From the NCBI GenBank assembly GCA_028571685.1, contig CM053162.1, forward strand, positions 49,054,351 to 49,118,350: 64,000 nt of DNA, written 5' to 3'. The DNA is from Heterohyrax brucei (taxonomy: Eukaryota > Chordata > Mammalia > Hyracoidea > Procaviidae). A program made the translations under genes and the position numbers. A model generated the notes under the pieces. That model was given only the letters and a program-made list of their open reading frames with translations, was not told the DNA's origin and ran no database searches. Below are positions 54,120-63,500 of the stretch, one piece after another; positions within the stretch are counted from its first letter, which is position 1, and every line of letters starts with the position of its first letter.

Positions 54120-55170
54120 TTTTTCCTTTAAGAAAGGAATCTCAAATTGATTCTCATGCTCAGTGATGGAAACAGAGTGAGTACCAAATAATTCTGCTTC
54201 ACTTGAAAACACTGTTCAATGTTAGAGGCTTTGATATAATTCAGGCACTGGGAGACTTTGATTTTGGTAAACCTGATTTTCTAGTTTTCCTGTCTCTAAT
54301 CACTAAGCATCTGATTTTTGTTCTTTAAAGAAGCTAATACTCTGATAATACTTCATATTTTCCATTTGCAGCAAAGCCAGCTTAAAATGTTTCCTAGTGT
54401 TAATGCATGATTTGTCTACGCATTTTAGCTAAATCTAATCTTTCATTACTGTTGATGCTCATCTCTATTTTCACATTGTTAATTTGCTGACTTTCTGCAA
54501 AGTTCAGTTTTTGTTACATGTCTGATCAAGCTTAACAATAATTTCCTATATTATATTAGCCAAAGTAATGTTTGTTTATGAGCTTAGAGTCATATTTATT
54601 AACATCCATGATTAACTGAAAATTGCCCTGTGTGGTATTTCAATCCACAAATGTGTTTTGATTAGAGAAGGGACAATTATTCCATTTGCATTTGATTCTA
54701 ATACAAATGGTATAATTTTCGGCTCTCATAGTCAAACAGATACTAGTAGAGAAAAGACAAGATAAAGCCTTAGAAAGTCTGCCTGGTGCTGCAGTTTCTG
54801 ACCACTCAGACCCTAATGTATTTTTTTTTCCTTTGTAGCACATTTCTATAAAATAGATTTTGGTATGGATAATTACCTTAATTGTTCATATAGTCTCTAA
54901 AGCATCACTGGGGCATTATCTATTATGCTGTATGAAATTGATCATTGTACACTTTCTAACATATTTCATCCTCTTTAAGACGGGATGTTCGACAATTTAG
55001 ATTTAACACTTGACTAATTATGATGGTAGAAATTGGATAAATAAGAAAAAGAATATTTTGAAAATGTGATTTGTCTTCTTTTCAATTCTGAATACTTTCT
55101 CCCAAGCTTTCTGACCTCGTATAAATCTCCAAGTCAGTTTTTTTTTTTTTTTAACAAAGTAGAATAGAAT
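54120..55170. other. unique AT-rich DNA
   Basis: About 1 kb with no transposon recognised. Confidence 0.45.
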
Positions 55171-55171
55171 T

Positions 55172-55316
55172 TGGAGCCTGGTGGTGCAGCAGCTATGAGC
55201 TCAGCTGCTAACCAAAAGTTCAGCAGTTCAAATTCACCAACTGCTCATTGGAAACTCTACGAGGCAGTTCACCTCTGTCCTATAGGGCCAGAATCAACTC
55301 AACAGCAGTGGTGCTT
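55172..55316 (+). mobile_element. AfroSINE, short form
   Basis: 'GGAGCCTGGTGGTGCAGC', 'GCTAACCAAAAGTTCAGC', 'AGAATCAACTCAACAGCAG'. About 12 bp of the 3' body are missing. Confidence 0.9.
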
Positions 55317-55319
55317 TTA

Positions 55320-56940
55320 GAATAGAATTTAGCTTTTCACAGCATGCCTGGACACACTGGATTCCTCCTAAATGTAGTGTCAGTGGGATCTTGGATCTGA
55401 TGTTCTGAACTGCACCCTAACTGATCTGTGGCTCTGGGTAACCTTTAAGAGCATTGCAGTTCCAGCATATGCCCTAATGGGTCTCCAAGATATGACAGGT
55501 GAGTCAGACTCTCCAGACTTGCTTACAAACAGAAATCACTTTGGAGGAACTCCTGGTGGGAAAACTTGCAGTCATTTTCCCTGGACAGAAGAATATCTCC
55601 TTAGGGTCAATAATCTCAGCTCTTCCTATCAGAATAGAAGTCTGATTCATTTTGAGTCAGAATGATAATCTTCCATAAGTTGAACTGATGTTTGCTTTCC
55701 TTAGAGTTTTGTCTAGGAGTAGAATATTTTAACATTAGACCTGGTTAGAATGATGGAAAGATATGAGTGCCTTGCATAACATTCTTTGTAATATCATAAC
55801 ATCTTTAAGTAGATGAATGAATACAAATAAATCATTCAGATCCATTGTGTGCCCATACACCTGATGCTATATTTCAAGCTTCTATGTTTAGGATGCTTAC
55901 TTTATCTCTTTTGCTAATTTGCTACATTCAAAAGTTTTGCTTAAATTCCTAGAAAAATGTTCATGTGAGTAGGGAGTACCACCTACTTTTTCTTTTTTTA
56001 TCATCTTTAATCTGCATAGAACCCCTTTTTTTCTTGCCAGAATCCCAGCTTTAATAAATCAACTGGGTTAAATTGAATAAATCTACTTAAATACTTATAA
56101 AATATTAAGGATGTATTTGGGAAAAGCCTCTAAGGTTATCGTGGCACCCATTACCTCACAGTAACCAATTTATTAAGCAGTTTGCAAACCTAGGAAGAAA
56201 GGAAAAAGAAAAATGATTTCATAAGCCAAGAGCAGAAGCCAATTTTTCAGCTCACATGATGAAAGGAAGCATGCATTTCTAATCAAAAAGACGATAAGCC
56301 TTCGCTCTCCCACCATTTCCTCACCTGCAGTGTCCCTTTTCACCGTCAACAACACTCCATTCCTGTTGGTAGCCTGGGCCTTTCTGCACCTTCTCCACAC
56401 ACTGGTAATGTACACACAGCCTCCCTTTGAAACAAGAGCCTATTAAGCTGTGGCAGCCAAACTTTGCACATGACGTTCTCCTGTTGCAAGTCATCAGCAC
56501 GGTGGTAAATCATTCCTGCTGGGCATGCTCAGAATGCTGTCAGAGGGATAAGCTGATATTTAGAGCCTTCGCCTAAAAATCGCTTTTCAGCCCCATTGAA
56601 GAAGTTGAAAAATTAAAAATCAAGAAAGGAAAGGAAAGGGGAATGGTCATAAACTAGAGAGCTAACATGAAGCTCCTTTTCTCTACAAGTTTTTCTTCTT
56701 TGGATTTCTTTACATGAGCACTGTGATTCTCACTTGATGCATGTCCTGGCTATCCCTTTGTACAAAGGGTAGGGTCAGCGCCTACGTATAACCATTGTTC
56801 AGAATCCCAGGTCATCTGGCCACGCACTTAGAATTACCCTCTACCCCCAGTGATTCAATAAAATTTGTGTCAGCTACAGTTGTCATTGTCAATGATTTGC
56901 CTGCCTTGTAATGTACAGAGAAATCGGTTCACTATTCAAA
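55320..56940. other. long unique stretch
   Basis: About 1.6 kb free of recognised repeats. The part 56450-56600 has high complexity and several short motifs of the kind bound by vertebrate factors (TGACGTTC, GGATAA), but this is only suggestive. Confidence 0.45.
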
Positions 56941-56943
56941 AGA

Positions 56944-57025
56944 AAGCTACGGCCTCTAACCAAAAGGTTGGCAGTTACAATCCACCAGTCAATCCTGAGA
57001 AACCCTCTGGGGAAGTTCTACTTTT
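56944..57025 (+). mobile_element. AfroSINE, 5'-truncated
   Basis: 'CTCTAACCAAAAGGTTGGC', 'CAATCCACCAGTCAATCC' and 'CTGGGGAAGTTCTACTTT', ending without a tail. Confidence 0.82.
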
Positions 57026-57145
57026 TAGTTCTTCTTTTAGTTACATCCTCCACAATTTAGGCAGAAAATAATACGCACAGTGCCCAGTGAGGCCTATGAG
57101 TTCAGTGATTGTGTTCACAGATCCACAGATTAGACCCAAACAAGA

Positions 57146-57172
57146 GAAACAAACAAACAAACAAACAAACAG
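57146..57172. repeat. (AAAC)n microsatellite
   Basis: Six AAAC units at 57147-57171. Confidence 0.95.
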
Positions 57173-57189
57173 ATTTTTAAGGGTAGCCT

Positions 57190-57350
57190 ATGCTTCTGTT
57201 GCTGGCATAGTGGTTAAGTGCTGTGTCTGCTAACCAAAAGGTCAGCAGTTCAAATCCACCAGAGACTCTTTGGAAACTCTATAGGGCAGTTTTACTCTGA
57301 CCTGTAGGGTCACTGTGAGTCAGAATTGACTCGATGGCAGTGGTTTTATT
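57190..57350 (+). mobile_element. AfroSINE, short form
   Basis: 'GGCATAGTGGTTAAGTGC', 'CAGCAGTTCAAATCCACC', 'TCAGAATTGACTCGATGGC'. Well preserved. Confidence 0.93.
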
Positions 57351-57365
57351 ATTTTTTAGTGCCAC

Positions 57366-57527
57366 AAAGGAAACGGTGGTGGTGTAGTGGTTAAGTGCTA
57401 TGGCTGCTAACCAAAATGTTGGCAGTTCGAGTCCAACAGACACTCCTTGGAAACTCTACAGGGCAGTTCTACTCTATCCTGTAGGGTTGCTATGAGTTGG
57501 AATTGACTTGACAGCACTGAGTTTAGT
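57366..57527 (+). mobile_element. AfroSINE, short form
   Basis: 'AAACGGTGGTGGTGTAGTGG', 'TCGAGTCCAACAGACACTCC', 'GGAATTGACTTGACAGCAC'. It begins 16 bp after the previous copy in the same orientation. Confidence 0.93.
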
Positions 57528-57705
57528 GCCACAGTAGTAAAGAGTTCAACTGCTAACTGAAGGATGGATGGTTCAAACCTTTGAACCAGCAGCACAGCCG
57601 GAGAAAAGACCGGGCAAACTGCCCCTGTAAAAATTATAGCCTACAAAACCATACAGGGTAGTTTAACTTTTTCCCATGCAATCATTAGAGATAAAATCCA
57701 ACAAC
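57528..57705 (+). mobile_element. AfroSINE, long form
   Basis: 'CAGTAGTAAAGAGTTCAAC', 'GAAAAGACCGGGCAAACTGC' and the tail 'AAATCCAACAACAACATGG'. It directly continues the tandem series. Confidence 0.85.
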
Positions 57706-57709
57706 AACA

Positions 57710-59555
57710 TGGCTCTGTTTACCTTGCACACAGGGGTGGTAGGAACTTGATTTTTGACAAGTTGTGCATTTGTTTAGAGTCAGTTAATTTATTATTTTAG
57801 GCCTGAGCTAGTAAGCACATCTGCTTAAGGTGCTTACACAAGACACCTTTGCATCTGTTTCTTCCTCCAGGAAGCTGGTCAGGACATGCTCAGAAGCAGG
57901 GCTTTGGTTAATGACTTTTCCGCCAGCGGGTGTGGTGGCGGGAACTAGAGGCTGTCATCTTTACCAGCAGTCAGGGTGACACTTCCCAAGAGCACTGAGT
58001 AATGCAGGAAAGATGAAGAGCAAACTGAAAACTGCCACTGCTGGTCATAACTCATTCCCTTGTTGTCCTCGACACTCTCTGACATTTCACACCCCATCTA
58101 GGACAGCTTTGAGGGCGTCGCCCTGTGTGACCGCAACTGCTCTGAAGTGCCCCATTTAAACTAACATGAGGGATTAGCATACGGGAGTTTCTGAGGCCCT
58201 GTGATTTTGCCTTTGATAGGTTTTGTCCCTTTTGTGGGTCACTGCCTAAATCAGAGCTGATGTAGCCCTGGAAGGCCAAGGTGCAAAACCGGAGGACCGG
58301 TAACAATTTTCCCATCTCATCTGGTAACCTCCTGCCAGGTAGGTGGCATAAGACAGCTCGAAATTTCCTTTAGCATTTTTGAAGATAAGATTTACCTGGT
58401 CAATCCATACACTGCTGATGGTGAAATTTCCGTACGATCTCAGCTGAGGCCTGAGAATCTGTTTGTAATGGGAGCCCAGGTGATTCCTGTCATCAAGGAA
58501 GGGTCTGTGTAAGAAATTCAGGGAAAGTTCTCATTGCTAAACATATGCCGAAAAGACCGGTTTCAGCAGCACTCTGATGAGGATTTTGACATGTAGAATG
58601 AATGCTTTCGTTGTGAGTCCAGCAACCCAGAGTCTGCTGGATCAAATCATCTCAAAGAACAAACTCGGTTACTGAGAGGATATAGGGGAGGAGAGAAGGA
58701 CACGACTGGATAAAAACATGTAATGAACTCTGGAAAACACAAGGCAGTAGAAGGGGTGGGGGGCGGGGGGCTCACCGAGGCTCAAGCCCCAGGACAGTTA
58801 TCTCTGCCTTTGCAACGGCTGGTTTTAATCACTTTCTTGTACCATTTGCAGGCGTCATTTGTCAAACTTTCGCATAAAAGTTGCAGAGTGAGGTTATTCA
58901 GCGGGTACCTTCATCCATCTCCAGTTATTGACTGGGCTGGGGAGTGGTTTTCCTACCATTCCTGGGATCTTCAGCCTGCCGCCTGCTTTCATTATTTTTC
59001 TGCAACTGTTCAGTCCCAGTGCTGGAACAGAACACAGCCCCCTGAGGTCTTTCAAACACACATCCCCTTGCAGTCCATCGTGCGTGCCTTCTGGATGTGC
59101 TTTTTTGGGTACCCTTTCCTGGCATCTGCTTTTGAGACTTCCTCTTCTGGGGATTTACCGATTTGAAACAAATCCCTCGGCTTTGGCCCTGAATCCCGTA
59201 ATTTTAAACTGTGCAATGATCAGAGTTGTTCATCAAGTTCTAATTAACAGTGTGGTAAGAGTCCCTTTCCTCTTGCTGCTGTTCTCTCCGGAGCGGGAAT
59301 GGCTGTCTCCATCCTGCCCTGCCATGCTGTTATCCCGTGCAAAGGTTCACTGTCACCAAAGGAGCTGAGTCGTTGAGCTCCCCCATAGTGACAGGTACAG
59401 GGGTCAGAGGAGAACAGAGATATCGTAATGTACATGGTCCAGCCCCCTTGTAATTCAAAGACAGCTGAAAACGCCAGTGGGCAAAGATTATGAAGTATTG
59501 CGTCCACACCAGACGGTGTTCCCTGGGTTAATGCATTAGTCCTCAAAATCACTGT
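57710..59555. other. unique DNA with raised GC
   Basis: About 1.85 kb with no transposon recognised, and visibly richer in G+C and CpG than most of the window. Frames at 58723-59368 (147 and 146 codons) overlap in different frames and on both strands. None shows a family motif or splice pattern that I can support. Confidence 0.45.
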
Positions 59556-59557
59556 GG

Positions 59558-59793
59558 AGACCCCCAGTGGCACAAATGATGAAGAGTTCCACTACTAGCT
59601 GACAAGCTGGAGCTTGAGATCCATTCAGAGGCACTTTGGAAGCAAGGCCTGGCAATCTGCTTCTGAACGTTCACAACCTTGACAACGCTATGAAGCACAG
59701 TTCTACTCTGGACCACAGGTCTACCCCGAAACACGTTGGGTCGCCATGGAGTCAGAATCCATTTGATGGCAAATAACAACAACAACACAACTC
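59558..59793 (+). mobile_element. AfroSINE, long form, full
   Basis: 'GGAGACCCCCAGTGGCAC', 'GAGATCCATTCAGAGGCAC', 'GGCCTGGCAATCTGCTTC', 'GGAGTCAGAATCCATTTG' and the tail AACAACAACAACAC. Best example of the long form in this window. Confidence 0.88.
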
Positions 59794-59835
59794 TGGAAAG
59801 TTTGTATTATTGTCAGGTCAGCTTTACAGACTCAG

Positions 59836-59990
59836 GAGCCCTGGTTGCTCAGCTGCTAACCAAAAGGTTGGCAGTTTGCATCAGCCAGCTGTTTCCTTGG
59901 AAATCCGATGGGGCAGTTGTACTCTGTCCTAGAGGGCTGCGGTGAATTGATACTGACTCACTGCTCACTGGTGATAGGTCTGGTCTGGTT
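59836..59990 (+). mobile_element. AfroSINE, short form
   Basis: 'GGAGCCCTGGTTGCTCAGC', 'GCTAACCAAAAGGTTGGC', 'GGGGCAGTTGTACTCTGTCC'. The head has lost about 15 bp. Confidence 0.9.
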
Positions 59991-59994
59991 TTAC

Positions 59995-61018
59995 AGACCC
60001 AGTCCAGTATTTTACTGTTAACAGGTAGAGAAGTGGATTGAAGTCCCCAGGCCACCAGCTTCCCTACTTTCCTGGGAAAGGGGGTAGAATTCGATAAAAC
60101 GTAGAATCCGTAGATGACAGGAGGCACAAGGGACCCTATAGGTGGAAGAGGTGACAAGAAAGTATCCAGAGGTTCAGCTGGATAGAGCCTGTGGAAGAGT
60201 CAAACGAACAATCACCCCAAAAGTTTGAATGAATGTCTTCAGAAAGACCAGTGGCTCTAAGGGTGAGATGACTGTAAATGACTTCCTTGGTCTTGTACCA
60301 CGGCACAGAAAGATCTTTCCCCACTTTGGTAGGGGGTATCAGTAGTACCTTTTAATATAATAGTGCAAGAAAAACAGTCTACTTACCCATTTATTTTAAA
60401 TAACAAATAGAGGATAATAATGTAATAAAAATAAACTGGAACTCTTGTCAGCATGTGCTTCCTGAGCGCTTCAAGAGCCTGACTGGCGCTTTGGGCCCCT
60501 GATATACCTGCATCCATCCAAGAGCTTTCAGGGTCCCCCCTAGGGCTCCCACTGGCAATGCAACTCCCTAAATTGTTGAAAGTTATGCCAGCATAGAGGT
60601 GAACATTTGTACAAGATTAAAGCAGTAATTAGTTTCTTAAACACAAGAGTGTTTTCTGCAGCAGGGTTTTGCAGACTCCACTTCCACTGTGTCACATCTC
60701 CTGGTTTGGGAACATCTATATAAACTCATGTTAACCAATTAGCATTTAAGGATTTTTTGTGGATAATATTTTAGCCAAATTAATTTTGTGACATGTACTG
60801 AAATTGGTATCTCATTAAGCCTAGTAGCCCTGGTAGCTGCTTGTGTAATCTACGCCTTAATCTGGCATTGCTTCACACCAACTGAAACTCACAGAGATGA
60901 GGCATAGGATGGCCAGTAGGGCTAAGGGACCAATCAGGAGGACAAAATAAGGGCGCATGTAAGCTGGCACACAAATAGCTCCAGACAGGCCTGAGTCTGG
61001 GATGAAATAATCGTGACT
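59995..61018. other. unique non-coding DNA
   Basis: About 1 kb with no recognised element. Confidence 0.45.
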
Positions 61019-61021
61019 TGA

Positions 61022-61185
61022 TGTCAGTAAGGTAGTGGTTAAGTGCCTCAGATTCTAACCAGAAGGTCTGCAGTTCTAATCTATGAGGCACTCCTTAGAA
61101 ACTCTATGGGGCAGTTCTACTCTGTCCTATAGGGTCTCTGTGGGTTAGAATTGACTCAGTGGCAATGTTGTTGTTGATTTTAGGT
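61022..61185 (+). mobile_element. AfroSINE, short form
   Basis: 'AAGGTAGTGGTTAAGTGCC', 'GCAGTTCTAATCTATGAGGC', 'AGAATTGACTCAGTGGCAA', then GTTGTTGTTG. Confidence 0.92.
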
Positions 61186-61465
61186 GCTGCATTGTTTTTT
61201 CTGGTTAAGAAGAATAAGACTTGTACCAACCTACATATCTGAATATAAATATTTGCATGTTTTTATTTTGTATTGATATGCCCCTTTCCTAACTTCACAT
61301 ATAACTGTATTTCAAAAAACCATTTTGATGATTTTACTTTTGTTCAGTTGCTTTGATCGCAAAAGGTGATGTGTTCATTTTTTTGACATTGGTACCATTG
61401 TTATGCCCATAGCATGCTATTTACCATTTTAGACTTTCTTAAAACTGATGTGAAAGAAAATAGTA

Positions 61466-61820
61466 CACCCACTCCTCACTTATTCGGATGGTTAGGTTCC
61501 AAAGACCAGGTCATTATGCAAAAATTGGTGCTATGCAAAAACGGAAGATAATCACATCAGATCACAAAACAGAGTATAGCTACACCATCTTGTAACTGCC
61601 AGATTACATCATTATCTAACTGCCAAACTGAGAATCATGGCCTGGTTAAGTTGATACATATTAACCATCACAGACAGCTTTAATCTCACCTGGTAGCTCA
61701 GAGTTGATTACTGCTGGATGTACATTGCTGATGTGCAAAAAAGTCTGATGGTAGATTTTTTCAGTATTCCCATGAATGTGAAATGTTGAATAATGAGAGT
61801 CAATAAGTGAGGAGTTGGTG
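61466..61820. mobile_element. 355-bp TA-flanked MITE
   Basis: The left end CACCCACTCCTCACTTATTC and, reverse-complemented, the right end CACCAACTCCTCACTTATTG match at 18 of 20 positions. TA lies directly outside both ends (61464-61465 and 61821-61822). There is no coding capacity. This points to a Tc1/mariner-pogo (Tigger-like) non-autonomous element; family name not assigned. Confidence 0.85.
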
Positions 61821-61832
61821 TACAGTCTAGTG

Positions 61833-62158
61833 CAGGGCTGTCCAATAGCAATTTAATGCAAGCCACATTTAATTTTTAAATTTTAAAAATTTCTAATAGC
61901 CAAATTAAAAAAAAAACTTTAAAATTAATTTTAGTAATATATTTTATTTAATCCAATATATCCAAAAGAGTATCATTTCAACATGTATTCAGAGTCAAGT
62001 CTTATTAATGAATTTGTTTACATTAATTTCTTTGAACTAAGTCTTTGAAATCTGGCGTGTGTTTTATGTTTATAACACATTTCTGTTTGAACTAGCCACA
62101 ATGGCATATCACAAGAGCCACATGTGGCCAGTGGCTACCATGTTGAACAGTGCGGCTG
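61833..62158 (+). mobile_element. hAT-type MITE
   Basis: The left end CAGGGCTGTCCAATAGCA and the reverse-complemented right end CAGCCGCACTGTTCAACA are imperfect inverted repeats. The inner segment 'AGCCACATGTGGCCAGTGGC' is typical of a widespread mammalian hAT-Charlie non-autonomous group. Exact family name not assigned. Confidence 0.65.
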
Positions 62159-62199
62159 TAGCAGTTAATTAAGAGCAAACTGGTCATATTCTGCCTGTC

Positions 62200-62380
62200 T
62201 TACTTTTTAGCTGTCCAGCTCAGAAGGGTTAGTTAACCTCTCTAAGCTTCATTTTGTCGTCCCTGAAATAGGGATAATAAAGGTAAAAGGATCTCACGCA
62301 GATAAAGGCCCAGGCCCAGTGCCAGGCCCCTAGAGGCCCCTCAATACATGTCACCCACACTAGCATTAGCAAGGCTCTCC
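62200..62380 (+). mobile_element. MIR SINE
   Basis: 'GTTAACCTCTCTAAGCTTC', 'GAAATAGGGATAATAAAGG', 'CCCAGTGCCAGGCCCCTAG'. Confidence 0.75.
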
Positions 62381-62459
62381 CCCGACTTCCTTCATTCAGA
62401 ACGTGATTGGGATAAATCTTAATGTACAATCTTAATGCACTAAGAACACTAACTAGTAA

Positions 62460-62507
62460 CCAGTTACCATCAAGTTGCTTCCAACTCGTGGTAACCCCAC
62501 GTACGAG
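62460..62507 (-). mobile_element. AfroSINE, left part, antisense
   Basis: 'CCATCAAGTTGCTTCCAACT' then 'CGTGGTAACCCCACGTA' is the antisense 3' end. The element continues at about 63092 after a mariner insertion. Confidence 0.78.
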
Positions 62508-63090
62508 GATTGCCAGTTAATTTCTCAAATTCATACTTCCTTGTTACATATCTCATTGCTGAATATTATTACAGCCACCTTCGAACTACTGCCCTTGGGA
62601 AGCTAGGCACCGACAGCAGTGCATAGTCCACCCTTCAGAGCCATTTTGGAACTTGTTTTCTGCAGTGGCCATCAGAGCTGCCATTGTATTAACCTTGATG
62701 TCCTGAATGTCACCAATATGTCTTCCTTTCAATATTTTCTTAATTTTGGGGAAAAGAAAAAAGTGATTGGGGGCCAGATTAGGAGAGCAGGGAGAGTGTT
62801 CCACTACAGCTATTTGTTTACTGACTAAAATCTACCTCACAGACAACAATGCAGTTAAGTTTGTGAACTTGCCACTGCGCCACCATGTGCAATGGCCATT
62901 CCAGAAAGAGTTTCAAAATTGCTTTGAAGGGTGGACTAGATGTTGCTGTTGGTGCATAGCTTCCCAAGGGGAGCGTGTCCAAGGTGACTGTAGTAATACT
63001 CAGCAATGAGGTACAAGTTCATAAACTTAACTGACAGTGAGGTATGTAGCACTTAGAACAATGAAGTTCGTGAAGCTGATTGTCAGACTG
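62508..63090 (-). mobile_element. mariner relic with inner mini-mariner
   Basis: The outer ends resemble mariner terminal repeats (left 'ATTGCCAGTTAATTTCTC', right 'GAAGCTGATTGTCAGAC'). On the minus strand 62586-62804 encodes a transposase C-terminus: EHSPCSPNLAPNHFFLFPKI, where the usual 'YSPDLAPND' has Asp to Asn at the expected third catalytic position, then QNGSEGWTMHCCRCLASQGQ. Inside, 62850-63036 is a separate short element. Family matches the mariner at 7.6 kb. Inactive. Confidence 0.82.
62850..63036 (+). mobile_element. mini-mariner (187 bp) with 20-bp TIRs
   Basis: The left end CAGTTAAGTTTGTGAACTTG (62852-62871) and the reverse complement of 63014-63033, CAGTTAAGTTTATGAACTTG, match at 19 of 20. 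Between them lies the sense 3' part of a mariner transposase gene (frame ends FQNCFEGWTRCCCWCIASQG). It is a deletion derivative sitting inside the other mariner. Confidence 0.82.
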
Positions 63091-63091
63091 C

Positions 63092-63228
63092 ACATGAACT
63101 GTGATTGAACTGTGATCCCCAGGGTTTTCAACGAGTGCCTTTTCTCCTGTGGTATCATTGTGAGGACTTGAACATCCAACCTTTTGGTTAGTAGCTGAAT
63201 TCATTAACTGTACCACTTTGAAACCCTG
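63092..63228 (-). mobile_element. AfroSINE, right part, antisense
   Basis: 'CCCCAGGGTTTTCAACGAG', 'CATCCAACCTTTTGGTTAG', 'GAATTCATTAACTGTACC'. Completes the copy begun at 62460. Confidence 0.78.
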
Positions 63229-63291
63229 CTGAGAAGTTGAAACTCCCTTACTTCTCTCTGTAATTTTTTATATCAGTTCTCTTATTTTTAA

Positions 63292-63500
63292 TCCAGAGGT
63301 TCTCAACCAGGTACTGCCCCAAAGGATATGTGGCAAAGTCCAGAGACATTGTTGGTTGTCTCCACTATAAAAATCCTACTGACATCTAATGGGTGGAGGC
63401 CAGGGATGCTGCTAAATATCTTGCAATACAGAGGATAGCCTCACCACAAAGAATTATCCGGCCCCAAATACTTGTAGTGCTGAAGTTGTGAAATCCTCTT
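63292..63500 (+). mobile_element. hAT-type MITE
   Basis: 'CCAGAGGTTCTCAACCAGG', 'GAGACATTGTTGGTTGTCTC', 'GGCCAGGGATGCTGCTAAA', 'AAAGAATTATCCGGCCCC' and an end complementary to its start. This is a well-known mammalian hAT group with GGTTCTCAACC ends; exact name not assigned. Confidence 0.75.

Noticed and set aside
57190-57350. tRNA gene from A- and B-box-like sequences in the AfroSINE head
   Set aside because: The head only resembles a tRNA; it lacks a full cloverleaf and continues directly into the SINE body.
58723-59368. Overlapping frames of 147 and 146 codons
   Set aside because: They lie in different frames over the same bases, and another frame opposes them. No family motif; raised GC lowers stop frequency.
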